Positions 55,381 through 63,428 of a stretch of 64,000 bases of DNA are shown here, piece after piece; the stretch's first letter is position 1, and every line of letters starts with the position of its first letter. The position numbers and the translations under genes are program-made. The notes under the pieces were generated by a model that was given only the letters and a program-made list of their open reading frames with translations, ran no database searches and was not told the origin of the DNA. The stretch comes from Acinetobacter sp. YWS30-1 (GTDB lineage: Bacteria; Pseudomonadota; Gammaproteobacteria; Pseudomonadales; Moraxellaceae), in NCBI RefSeq assembly GCF_033558715.1, contig NZ_CP114606.1:1984001-2048000 (forward strand). The letters run 5' to 3'.

Positions 55381-56195
55381 TGAGTGTAGAACATTCTCTC
55401 CTTGGTAAAGACACCAACTACCCAACAGAGTATCAACCCGATATTTTGTTCCCGATTTCTCGTGCGCCTGCCCGTGAAAAATATGCCCATATTGAAGCTA
55501 TTCAGCAAGGCAAAGACTGGTGGCATGTTTTTGAAATTTCATGGTTAAATTCTGCCGGCATACCTCAAGTGGCTATTGGTCGAATTACCCTGCCAGCATT
55601 TTCCCCAAATCTCATTGAATCAAAGTCTTTAAAGCTCTATTTCAATAGCCTGAACTTTGCCAAGTTTGATTCAAAAGAGGCCTTTATTGCAACTGTAGAA
55701 AAGGACCTCTCAAAAGCTGCCGGTGCTGAAATCACACTGGATCTTTTCCATGTTGATGAACTTGAAATTTCCAAGCCTGAAGGTATCTGTATTGATGACC
55801 TGACTCCGGAACGCCTGGAAAATCATCCAGATGCTTCTTTATTGTCTTTAGATCAGTACAGCGATGAAAATATCGAAGTACAACTCTATTCACATTTATT
55901 AAGAAGTAACTGCCCAGTCACTGGACAACCGGACTGGGGTACAGTATTTATACGCTATCAGGGCAAAAAACCTTGTTATAAGAGTATTTTGGCTTATATT
56001 ATTTCGTATCGTCAGCACAACGGTTTTCACGAACAATGTGTGGAACAGATGTTTGCCGATATCTGGCAAAATCTGAAACCGGAAAAGCTGATGGTATATG
56101 CGACCTATACACGCCGTGGTGGATTGGATATCAACCCTTGTCGTGTATCGGATTCCACATGGATGCCTCGCCCTATTCGTTTAGCGCGACAATAA
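55380..56195 (+). CDS. queF: NADPH-dependent 7-cyano-7-deazaguanine reductase (QueF)
   Basis: The enzyme reduces preQ0 to preQ1 for queuosine in tRNA. The 271-residue two-domain (unicellular-type) form has SLLGKDTNYPTEYQ at the start, LESKSLKLYFNSLN-like motif, LRSNCPVTGQPDWG with the active-site Cys, and FHEQCVEQMF. ARXRGGLDINPCRV-type residues end it. It starts within the ABC permease stop codon, an unusual pairing. Confidence 0.96.
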   Translation: MSVEHSLLGKDTNYPTEYQPDILFPISRAPAREKYAHIEAIQQGKDWWHVFEISWLNSAGIPQVAIGRITLPAFSPNLIESKSLKLYFNSLNFAKFDSKEAFIATVEKDLSKAAGAEITLDLFHVDELEISKPEGICIDDLTPERLENHPDASLLSLDQYSDENIEVQLYSHLLRSNCPVTGQPDWGTVFIRYQGKKPCYKSILAYIISYRQHNGFHEQCVEQMFADIWQNLKPEKLMVYATYTRRGGLDINPCRVSDSTWMPRPIRLARQ

Positions 56196-56214
56196 AAAAC
56201 ATTGAGGTTTAAGA

Positions 56215-56868
56215 ATGCCTTTTTTTGGTTTTATTCCTTCTGCAGAACTATTAAATACAATTCAGACTGCACAGAAAAATAAAAACTCGAGTGAACCGCT
56301 TTATCCACTGCGGGATAAAACTGCATTAATGATTAATGATGAAATTATTGATGCAATTCTCACGGAACTGGTACGCCGTTTTCCTGCAAGCGAAAAACGC
56401 GATACGGCAGAAAAACTGGCAGGCTATATCAAGTCTACTGTGGCAGTGTTACTGAAACAGTTACTGAGTAAAGCACCAAATGAAGTCGTCAAGGAGTCGA
56501 TTGCTTTTTCTGAACGCAGCCTGTTTAAAGATCCGGAAGGAAATTTCCGTATTGGTGAATCACTGGATGCCAATCTGGTCACCAATCTAAAACACCATTA
56601 TGCAGAATTAAAAGCTGGCCAAAGTGTCGATAAGCAGAGTCTCAGCAATCTGTACAAACAGTTTGGTGAAGCGACTGTACGTCATTTCATGGTCGACTTT
56701 AATAAAACCTTAGATTTAGGCATGATTAAACGCAAGGCTGCTGATATTGGTGCTTCAGCGGTAATCAAAGCGATTAATATTGCAGCAGATAAAATCATCC
56801 TGAATTTAAATAAGGATGAACTTCAGGCAATGGCAGAATATCACGACACCCTATTCTTTACTGAATAA
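56215..56868 (+). CDS. Hypothetical cytoplasmic protein
   Basis: The 217-residue protein is mainly helical, with no signal peptide and no transmembrane helix. It opens MPFFGFIPSAELLNTI and has a run of charged helices such as SASEKRDTAEK-like SEKRDTAEKLAGYIK and AADIGASAVIKAINIAADKIIL. No known family is recognised. It follows queF by 19 bp, so it is the last gene of that operon and ends at the terminator at 56899-56924. Confidence 0.8.
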   Translation: MPFFGFIPSAELLNTIQTAQKNKNSSEPLYPLRDKTALMINDEIIDAILTELVRRFPASEKRDTAEKLAGYIKSTVAVLLKQLLSKAPNEVVKESIAFSERSLFKDPEGNFRIGESLDANLVTNLKHHYAELKAGQSVDKQSLSNLYKQFGEATVRHFMVDFNKTLDLGMIKRKAADIGASAVIKAINIAADKIILNLNKDELQAMAEYHDTLFFTE

Positions 56869-56898
56869 AGCCGCATATTTATTCAAATAATGCAGATT

Positions 56899-56924
56899 AA
56901 GCCTGACTTCGGTCAGGCTTTTTT
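56899..56924 (+). terminator. Terminator of the yadGH-queF operon
   Basis: AAGCCTGAC pairs with GTCAGGCTT around a TTCG tetraloop and is followed by T. Confidence 0.93.
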
Positions 56925-57018
56925 GTGGCTTAAGAAATAGCTTGTTACAGTTATTGTGAACTAAAATACAAAATGCTGAAAAAACAACCAACCCTTTCCT
57001 GTTTTTAAGGGAGTTTAT

Positions 57019-57090
57019 ATGACTCCTATTCATCAGAATGTTATCTTTAATATTGCCTCTAATGCCAGAAAATTGAGAAAAGTGAATTGA
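57019..57090 (+). CDS. Possible 23-residue small protein
   Basis: The ATG is preceded at five bases by a perfect AAGGGAG. The 23-residue frame, from MTPIHQNVIFNIASNARK to LRKVN, ends with TGA. It is hydrophobic in the middle and basic at its end. It lies 68 bp upstream of mltB. It is either a small protein, a leader peptide of mltB or chance. Confidence 0.4.
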   Translation: MTPIHQNVIFNIASNARKLRKVN

Positions 57091-57157
57091 TCTTTTTCAT
57101 GGCACGATTCAAATGACATAGCCACAAACCTATCAAAAAATTGGAAATCATACCAAG

Positions 57158-58159
57158 ATGTTGAAATCGAATTTTTATAAAAAATTGAAGCAGCTTTCGA
57201 TCCTTGTCAGTGCATTCGGACTCAGTAGTTTAAGCCTGGCCAACGATTTTCAATATCATCCCTCTTATGCCAGTTTCAAGCAAAACACTATGCAGACCTA
57301 TGGTCTAAGTGCCCAGCAAGTAGACAGTGCAATGACGGGAGCAAAAAATCTTCCAAATATTATCAATATCATGAATCGTCCAGGTGAAAGTAAGCCATGG
57401 TATGCCTATAAGACCAATTTTCTGTCTGAAGGTACGATTCAACGTGGTGTACGTTTCAAGCAGCAATATGCTGCAACATTAAATCGCGCTGAGCAGCAGT
57501 TTGGTGTACCACAATCGATCATTTTGGGTATTTTGGGGGTAGAGACCGGTTTTGGCAGCAACAAGGGTTCATTTGTGACCCGTGATGCACTGGCAACTCT
57601 TGGCTTTGGTTATGAACGTCGTGCGCAATACTTCCAGGATGAACTGGCGGCATTGATCGCATGGTCATATAAAGATGGTGTGTCAGCATCCTCGATCGTG
57701 GGTTCTTATGCAGGTGCTGTGGGCTATCCGCAGTTTATGCCAAGTAATATTCCAAAGTATGGGGTCGACTATGATGGCAATGGCCATATCGATCTGCGCA
57801 ATTCTGCAGTAGATGCGATTGGTTCAATTGCAAACTATCTGGCTCAAAATGGCTGGCAACGTGATCAGCCAATAGCTTTCCCTGCCCGTTATACCGGCTC
57901 GAATCCTGATTCTGTCATCGCAAAAGATCTGACTCAGCCAACGCCTTATGGAGTAATCAAAACCCAAGGGATCAGTCCGATGAATCCGATTGTTCGTATT
58001 GATGATCTTGATATGGTCAATGTTATTCAATTACAAGAAAATTACGGACCGATTTACTATATTACTTATCCGAATTTTCAAGTGATTACCACGTACAATC
58101 GTAGTCGTATGTATGCCACTGCATTGTGGCTTTTAGGTACAGAAATTACGAGCCGATAA
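57158..58159 (+). CDS. mltB: Lytic murein transglycosylase B
   Basis: The 333-residue protein has a signal peptide (about 1-29) without a lipobox, so it is periplasmic rather than lipidated. The SLT domain has catalytic Glu129 in LGVETGFGSNKG, ALATLGFGYERRAQYF, and AGAVGYPQFMPSNI with the NGHIDL and WQRDQP blocks. It cleaves the glycan strand of peptidoglycan with anhydromuramic acid formation. Confidence 0.93.
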   Translation: MLKSNFYKKLKQLSILVSAFGLSSLSLANDFQYHPSYASFKQNTMQTYGLSAQQVDSAMTGAKNLPNIINIMNRPGESKPWYAYKTNFLSEGTIQRGVRFKQQYAATLNRAEQQFGVPQSIILGILGVETGFGSNKGSFVTRDALATLGFGYERRAQYFQDELAALIAWSYKDGVSASSIVGSYAGAVGYPQFMPSNIPKYGVDYDGNGHIDLRNSAVDAIGSIANYLAQNGWQRDQPIAFPARYTGSNPDSVIAKDLTQPTPYGVIKTQGISPMNPIVRIDDLDMVNVIQLQENYGPIYYITYPNFQVITTYNRSRMYATALWLLGTEITSR

Positions 58160-58205
58160 CAGTAAAATTTCCTACCAACCACTAAAGTCAAGATTTTTAT
58201 TAAAC

Positions 58206-58232
58206 AAAATGCCTATTTTTTAGGCATTTTTT
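58206..58232 (+). terminator. Terminator of mltB
   Basis: AAAATGCCTA pairs with TAGGCATTTT around five T, and two more T follow. Confidence 0.88.
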
Positions 58233-58381
58233 ACGACTTGTTACAATATTGATTATTTTTTAATCAGTCATTGTTTATTTTGCGTACTTTTTTTAACTAT
58301 TTTAATTAAACACTAGACAGCCAGTTGCCAGCATGAATATTATCCAATTCGTTAAATGTAGTTGCATAAGTTAAATATCAG

Positions 58382-58431
58382 GCATGTTTATAGGGTTATC
58401 AGCTACTTAGGCCCAATCTAATGAAACATGC
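58382..58431 (+). promoter_or_regulatory. Long-range hairpin in the rlpA leader
   Basis: GCATGTTT (58382-58389) and AAACATGC (58424-58431) form an 8-bp perfect stem whose end lies four bases before the rlpA ribosome binding site TAGGAG. It could modulate translation. Confidence 0.35.
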
Positions 58432-58448
58432 TGTTAGGAGTTGATTCA

Positions 58449-59063
58449 ATGCATTCTTCTTTTCTGAAGTATTTTATGGCCATCGCCGCGACCGTTACCC
58501 TAACGCAATCGCAAGCAGATATGGTTCAGTCATCATCATTCAATAATGATCATGACAATTCGCGTCTTGCAGCGCGTGTATTAAACAAAGAAGCTCAAAG
58601 CTTCAATTCAAATTTCACAAATTTGAACAGCCTTTCAATCACTGAGCGTTCTGGCGATAAAGTTCGTCGTCAAACTATTGCAGCAAAAATTGCAATTCCT
58701 GCAGAAGAGCCTTCAGTGATTGAGAAACTGAACAATGTTGCTTCAAACACAGTTCGTAAATTCAGTCAGACAGGTACAGCATCTTGGTATGGTCGTCAAT
58801 TCCATGGCCGTAAAACTGCTAGTGGTGAAACATTCGATATGAATGCAATGACTGCTGCACACCGTAGCCTGCCATTAAACTGCTTTATCCGCGTGACTAA
58901 CAAAAACAATGGTAAGAGTGTGGTTGTGAAGGTTAATGACCGTGGACCATTCCATGGCAACCGTGTTCTAGATTTATCTTACGGTGCTGCTAAACAGCTT
59001 GGTATTACCAATGCTGGTACTGCACATGTCAATATTGAGCGTGTAGATGGTCCAAACTCATAA
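58449..59063 (+). CDS. rlpA: RlpA-family septal ring lytic transglycosylase
   Basis: From the ATG at 58449, with TAGGAG eight bases upstream, the protein has 204 residues. It has a short signal peptide and a variable region of about 95 residues. The double-psi beta-barrel domain has TGTASWYGRQFHGRKTASGE, AAHRSLPLN, VKVNDRGPFHGNRVLDLS and the final conserved block. The SPOR domain of E. coli RlpA is missing. It acts on peptidoglycan in the periplasm. Confidence 0.93.
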   Translation: MHSSFLKYFMAIAATVTLTQSQADMVQSSSFNNDHDNSRLAARVLNKEAQSFNSNFTNLNSLSITERSGDKVRRQTIAAKIAIPAEEPSVIEKLNNVASNTVRKFSQTGTASWYGRQFHGRKTASGETFDMNAMTAAHRSLPLNCFIRVTNKNNGKSVVVKVNDRGPFHGNRVLDLSYGAAKQLGITNAGTAHVNIERVDGPNS

Positions 59064-59088
59064 GATTTGACCGCTCTACATTTAACTC

Positions 59089-59113
59089 AAAGCCACAGTC
59101 ATGTGGCTTTTTT
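59089..59113 (+). terminator. Terminator of rlpA
   Basis: AAAGCCACA pairs with TGTGGCTTT around a GTCA loop and is followed by T. Confidence 0.92.
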
Positions 59114-59294
59114 ATTTGGTGATGTAGAGCAAGAGTTCAAACTGCTTTTACCTATACTACTGTCGATGTTATTCCATTCAGGTATGAGCCTTCATTAGCT
59201 TTTACTCATCCGCTATCGATTTCATTTTGACCATACCTCCAAACTGTTTTATATTTTGAAAACTGACAGTACGTTCATGGATGGGAGCGATAGA

Positions 59295-59750
59295 ATGAAA
59301 ACAATATCCGAATGGTTAGATGAATATAGTGAAAGTCATCAAAACAAAACCAACAAACTGATCCATTGGGTCTGCGTGCCTACCATCTACTTTTCCATTA
59401 TTGGCATCATGGCGCACTTTAGCGCTTTACTGACTGCCCTGCTCTTGGTTCTGGCTTTTGTGTTTTATGCACGTCTAGATATTGTACTGGCTGTGGCAAT
59501 GGCAGCGCTAACCCTGATGATGGCCTGGTTCATCTGGGTTTTACCTGTAGGTATCGGCTTCTTTATTGCATTGTTTGTTTTTGCCTGGATTGGGCAATTT
59601 TATGGACACAAAGTCGAAGGTAAAAAGCCTTCTTTCTTCAAAGACCTTCAATTCCTTCTCATTGGCCCGTTATGGTGCATGGATGCCTATTTAGGCAAAG
59701 TCCTACCTAAATGGAAATCTCGTCAATCTGAGGCAATACAGTGCGCTTAA
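59295..59750 (+). CDS. DUF962/Mpo1-family membrane protein
   Basis: The ATG at 59295 follows GGGAG by seven bases and gives 151 residues. The N-terminal motif EYSESHQNKTNKLIHWVCVP and the later GQFYGHKVEGKKPSFF are signatures of the DUF962/Mpo1 family. Yeast Mpo1 is a 2-hydroxy fatty acid dioxygenase, and the His residues here could bind Fe. There are about four transmembrane helices. The bacterial function is not established. Confidence 0.88.
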   Translation: MKTISEWLDEYSESHQNKTNKLIHWVCVPTIYFSIIGIMAHFSALLTALLLVLAFVFYARLDIVLAVAMAALTLMMAWFIWVLPVGIGFFIALFVFAWIGQFYGHKVEGKKPSFFKDLQFLLIGPLWCMDAYLGKVLPKWKSRQSEAIQCA

Positions 59751-59779
59751 AGCGTATGTAATATCATTACATTTATAAA

Positions 59780-59818
59780 ACCAAGGAAAATTCCCTTATT
59801 GATAGGTTTTTCCTTGGT
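59780..59818 (-). terminator. Terminator of the DUF3465 gene
   Basis: ACCAAGGAAAA and TTTTCCTTGGT form an 11-bp stem around a 17-base loop. The right arm overlaps the last codons of the gene, and T-rich sequence follows on the minus strand. Confidence 0.65.
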
Positions 59819-60302
59819 GTTTTAACCAACCGCTGATGTGCTTATTAGATGGATCATGATGGGTCCAATGAATCACCCCACCTTTGTCGCTATATTCATA
59901 CTCACCAAAAAACTCAACCTGATCCCCTTTTTGCATATTCTGGATGCGTGGCGCCAGATCAATATTGTGCGCAACTAATACAGTTTGACCAGTGGATAAT
60001 TCCAGAATAAATTTCTGATGACGGGAACCTTCATTATCATCTTTTAATAACACTACCACCTTACCGCTCGCCTGAACCTGAAGATCACTTTGTCTTTGCT
60101 GGTAAGCTTGCTCTATACGCTGGGTATCATCAGAAACCTTATGGGTACTTTTTTGAACATGAGTCTGCTCTTGAAACGCAACTTCTGCTGAAGGTACAAA
60201 AGTATTGGTCGGTTGTTTAGATTCTGATAAATCCAGACCTAAATAAGCAGCCAACAAAAGTGCAATGACAGCCCCGATCCCCATATTGGTTTTATTTGCC
60301 AT
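59796..60302 (-). CDS. DUF3465 domain protein
   Basis: The 168-residue protein has an uncleaved-looking N-terminal helix or signal (GAVIALLLAAYLGL), a Gln/Ser-rich linker and a C-terminal domain. That domain contains HQKFILELSTGQTVLVAHNIDLAPR, GDQVEFFGEYEYSDKGGVIHWTHHDP and HISGWLKHQGKTYQ, the DUF3465 family core. It should lie in the periplasm or at the inner membrane. The family's function is unknown. Confidence 0.9.
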   Translation of the reverse strand: MANKTNMGIGAVIALLLAAYLGLDLSESKQPTNTFVPSAEVAFQEQTHVQKSTHKVSDDTQRIEQAYQQRQSDLQVQASGKVVVLLKDDNEGSRHQKFILELSTGQTVLVAHNIDLAPRIQNMQKGDQVEFFGEYEYSDKGGVIHWTHHDPSNKHISGWLKHQGKTYQ

Positions 60303-60336
60303 AATTTCTCTTTGATTATTCTTTATTTAGTCACAA

Positions 60337-60360
60337 AAAAAGCCCCATTCGGGGCTTTTT
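60337..60360 (-). terminator. Terminator of tsf
   Basis: AAAAAGCCCC pairs with GGGGCTTTTT around a 4-base loop. Confidence 0.92.
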
Positions 60361-60376
60361 CTAATTCGTTACTGAA

Positions 60377-61252
60377 TTATTTTGCAGCAGCCTGAGCAGC
60401 AGCAACTTCTTCAGCGAAAGAAAGCTCAGCTTTTTTCTCGATACCTTCACCGACTTCGAAACGAACGAAGTTAGCAACAGTAGTACCAGTCGCTTTAAGA
60501 ACTTCAGCAACTTTCTTGTCGTTGTCGATTACGTATTGTTGACGCTCAAGAACAACTTCGTTCAGGTATTTCTCAACAGAACCTACAACCATTTTCTCAA
60601 CGATGTTTGCTGGTTTGCCAGATTCAAGTGCTTTTGCTTCAGCGATTTCTTTTTCTTTCGCGATAAGGTCAGCAGGAACTTGTTCAGCATTTACAGCAAC
60701 CGGGTTGAATGCAGCAATGTGCATTGCCAAGCCTTTACCAGTTTCAGCATCACCTGAGTAAGATACAACAACACCGATACGAAGACCGTGTTTGTAAACA
60801 GCAAGGTTTTCACCTTCAACAATTTTCGCACGACGTACTTGGATGTTTTCACCGATTTTTTGAACTAGCGCAATACGAGCTTCTTCTACAGTAGCGCCAT
60901 CTTCAAGTTTAAGTTCAGCCATTTTAGCAGCGTCAGTTTCGTTTGCAGCAAGTGCAGCAGCAGCAACTTTCGCAGAGAAACCAGCAAAGTTTTCGTCTTT
61001 AGCAACGAAGTCAGTTTGGCAGTTTACTTCTAGAAGGATTGCTTTGTTGCCTTCTTGAGCAATTGTGATCGCGCCGTCAGCAGCAATGTTACCAGCTTTT
61101 TTAGCTGCTTTTGCTTGACCAGATTTACGAAGGTTATCGATCGCTAATTCGATGTCACCACCAGCTTCTGTCAAAGCTTTTTTACATTCCATCATTGCTA
61201 GACCAGTACGATCACGCAGTTCTTTAACCATGCTTGCTGTAACTGCAGTCAT
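60377..61252 (-). CDS. tsf: Elongation factor Ts
   Basis: EF-Ts exchanges GDP for GTP on EF-Tu. The 291-residue protein has [25 protein letters not shown] at the start, the EF-Tu contact [10 protein letters not shown] and the core blocks [12 protein letters not shown] and [10 protein letters not shown], ending [12 protein letters not shown]. The start lies 141 bp downstream of the rpsB stop. A hairpin in that gap probably tunes the S2-to-EF-Ts ratio. Confidence 0.98.
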   Translation of the reverse strand: MTAVTASMVKELRDRTGLAMMECKKALTEAGGDIELAIDNLRKSGQAKAAKKAGNIAADGAITIAQEGNKAILLEVNCQTDFVAKDENFAGFSAKVAAAALAANETDAAKMAELKLEDGATVEEARIALVQKIGENIQVRRAKIVEGENLAVYKHGLRIGVVVSYSGDAETGKGLAMHIAAFNPVAVNAEQVPADLIAKEKEIAEAKALESGKPANIVEKMVVGSVEKYLNEVVLERQQYVIDNDKKVAEVLKATGTTVANFVRFEVGEGIEKKAELSFAEEVAAAQAAAK

Positions 61253-61300
61253 GTTTATCTCCTAAATTCGGTAGAAAATGAATTCTTTTTAGAACAGAAA

Positions 61301-61325
61301 CGGCCCAGAGGATTCTCATGGGCCG
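61301..61325 (-). terminator. Attenuator-like hairpin between rpsB and tsf
   Basis: CGGCCCA pairs with TGGGCCG, with an inner GAG / CTC stem and a GATT loop. It has no strong U-tract, so partial termination is expected. Confidence 0.65.
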
Positions 61326-61393
61326 CCTGCATACATAACGCTTACTTTGCCACCATCACGTGTCGCAAAAATGACAAGCTAGCGTCTAACGCA

Positions 61394-62140
61394 TTAAGCC
61401 TCAGAAGCAGGAGCTTCTTCTGCTTTAGCTTGTGCATTTGCTTGTGATTGAGCATATTCTTTACCAGCAAGAATCGCATCAGCCATAGCAGAAGCATAAA
61501 GTGTTACTGCACGGATCGCATCGTCGTTACCCGGAATAACGTAGTCTACGTTGTCTGGGTTAGAGTTAGTATCAACGATACCGATTACAGGAATACCAAG
61601 GTTTTTAGCTTCTTTAATTGCAATCGCTTCGTGATCAACGTCGATTACGAATAATGCGTCAGGTAAACCACCCATGTTTTTAACGCCGCCTAAAGCACGT
61701 TCAAGTTTTTCCATCTCACGGCTACGTTCTAAAGCTTCACGTTTAGTAAGTTTAGCGAAAGTACCGTCTTGAGATTGAGTTTGAAGGTCTTTTAAACGGT
61801 TGATAGATTGGCGAAGAGTTTTCCAGTTCGTCAACATACCACCTAACCAACGGTGATCTACGTATGGTTGACCAGCGCGTTGAGCTTGTTCACGGATGAT
61901 TGCAGAAGCAGCACGTTTAGTACCAACGAACAAAACTTTGTTCTTTTTGCTAGCCAATTGGTTAGCGAAGTTCAAAGCATCATTTAACGCAGGAACAGTG
62001 TGCTCAAGGTTGATGATGTGAATTTTGTTACGCGCGCCAAAGATGTATTGACGCATTTTTGGGTTCCAGAAACGAGTTTGGTGACCAAAGTGCGCGCCAG
62101 CTTGTAGAAGGTCGCGCATGCTTACGTTGTAATCTGCCAT
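61394..62140 (-). CDS. rpsB: Small ribosomal subunit protein S2
   Basis: The 248-residue protein starts at the ATG at 62140, with AAGG eight bases upstream. It has [62 protein letters not shown] and [13 protein letters not shown], which are S2 blocks. A longer frame to 62251 overlaps the leader and is not coding. Rpsb and tsf form an operon, as in most bacteria. Confidence 0.98.
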   Translation of the reverse strand: MADYNVSMRDLLQAGAHFGHQTRFWNPKMRQYIFGARNKIHIINLEHTVPALNDALNFANQLASKKNKVLFVGTKRAASAIIREQAQRAGQPYVDHRWLGGMLTNWKTLRQSINRLKDLQTQSQDGTFAKLTKREALERSREMEKLERALGGVKNMGGLPDALFVIDVDHEAIAIKEAKNLGIPVIGIVDTNSNPDNVDYVIPGNDDAIRAVTLYASAMADAILAGKEYAQSQANAQAKAEEAPASEA

Positions 62141-62240
62141 TTTCTTTACCTTAAAGTTTGGGTTAGGCCTCCATATATCCGCATTCTCCACCCTTGCGGG
62201 CACCCAGAGTAATGTGACGATATATGTGCGGATTTTTAAT
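62141..62240 (-). promoter_or_regulatory. rpsB leader, probable S2 autoregulation site
   Basis: In this leader ATCCGCA (62227-62233) pairs with TGCGGAT (62177-62183), enclosing a small stem with GCCC-GCAA-GGGT (about 62190-62201). A conserved structured rpsB leader with autoregulation by S2 is known in gammaproteobacteria. The match is by position and fold, not by strong sequence identity. Confidence 0.55.
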
Positions 62241-62347
62241 ACACCATTCAATCAGCCTCGCAAATATATTCACGAAAAAGCATTTGATAAAATGGGCGGC
62301 TATTTATACCATAGTCACATACAAATTTCCAAAAGTTTTTAGAGATC

Positions 62348-63175
62348 ATGAACACTACTTATCAAGCTCCCCGTCGTTTAATCAAATCCGCTGAAGATAT
62401 CGAAAAGATGCGTATCGCTGGACGACTGGCTGCAGAAGTGTTGGATATGATCAAACCGCATATCAAACCCGGCGTAACGACACTGGAATTGGATACGATT
62501 TGTCATGACTATATTGTAAATGTGCAGAATGCCATTCCTGCATGTTTAGGTTATGGTGCAGCGCCTGGCCGCCCTGCTTTCCAGCATACAATCTGTACAT
62601 CTGTAAACCATGTGGTCTGTCACGGGATCCCATCTGAAAACAAGATCCTGAAAAAAGGCGATATTTTAAACATTGACGTTACTGTCATCAAAGATGGTTT
62701 CCATGGGGATACCAATATGATGTACATCGTGGGTGGTGAAACTTCAATCCTGGCAAACCGTCTGTGCAAAGTCGCTCAAGAAGCCATGTATCGTGGTATG
62801 GCTGTGGTGAAACCAGGTGCTACTATTGGTGACATTGGTCATGCGATTCAAAAATATGTTGAATCTGAACGCTTTAGCGTTGTCCGTGAATACTGTGGCC
62901 ATGGCATCGGTACGACTTTCCATGATGAACCACAAGTTCTGCACTATGGTCAACCAGATACCGGTATGGTTCTTGAAGAAGGTATGACTTTTACGATTGA
63001 ACCAATGGTGAATGCCGGTGTTTGGCAAACCAAACTGCTGGGTGATAAATGGACTGTGGTCACTAAAGACCATAAATTATCGGCTCAATATGAGCACACT
63101 CTTTTGGTAACAAAAAATGGCATTGAAGTGCTGACTGCCCGTCCTGAAGAAGATTTGTCACGTTTTAGTGCATAA
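62348..63175 (+). CDS. map: Methionine aminopeptidase, type I
   Basis: The enzyme removes the initiator Met from nascent proteins. The 275-residue protein has CLGYGAAPGRPAFQHTICTSVNHVVCHGIP, NIDVTVIKDGFHGDTNMM, GHGIGTTFHDEP and TFTIEPMVN, which carry the metal ligands His, Asp, Asp, His and Glu of type I enzymes. It is divergent from rpsB, as is common in this genus, and ends at a strong terminator. Confidence 0.98.
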   Translation: MNTTYQAPRRLIKSAEDIEKMRIAGRLAAEVLDMIKPHIKPGVTTLELDTICHDYIVNVQNAIPACLGYGAAPGRPAFQHTICTSVNHVVCHGIPSENKILKKGDILNIDVTVIKDGFHGDTNMMYIVGGETSILANRLCKVAQEAMYRGMAVVKPGATIGDIGHAIQKYVESERFSVVREYCGHGIGTTFHDEPQVLHYGQPDTGMVLEEGMTFTIEPMVNAGVWQTKLLGDKWTVVTKDHKLSAQYEHTLLVTKNGIEVLTARPEEDLSRFSA

Positions 63176-63194
63176 CAACAACACTTTCTCACAT

Positions 63195-63220
63195 AAATGG
63201 CCACTTTAAAGTGGCCATTT
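63195..63220 (+). terminator. Terminator of map
   Basis: A 13-bp perfect palindrome-like stem AAATGGCCACTTT / AAAGTGGCCATTT, with TT following. Confidence 0.88.
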
Positions 63221-63428
63221 TTAGTTTATATTTCACTTATTATTCGCATCCTCAAAGCATATTCTTAGTTCATGTCTATCTAAACTACCTATCGATGTTC
63301 AAGATAAGGTTGCACTGATTCAGCATTTTTTTCGTATATTTTTCCAAATTCTTTTGCCCAATCTGCACCATTTTAGGCTAAGATAATGTGCTTTTTATTT
63401 TTTAATCCCTATAAGAAGGAATACTGCC

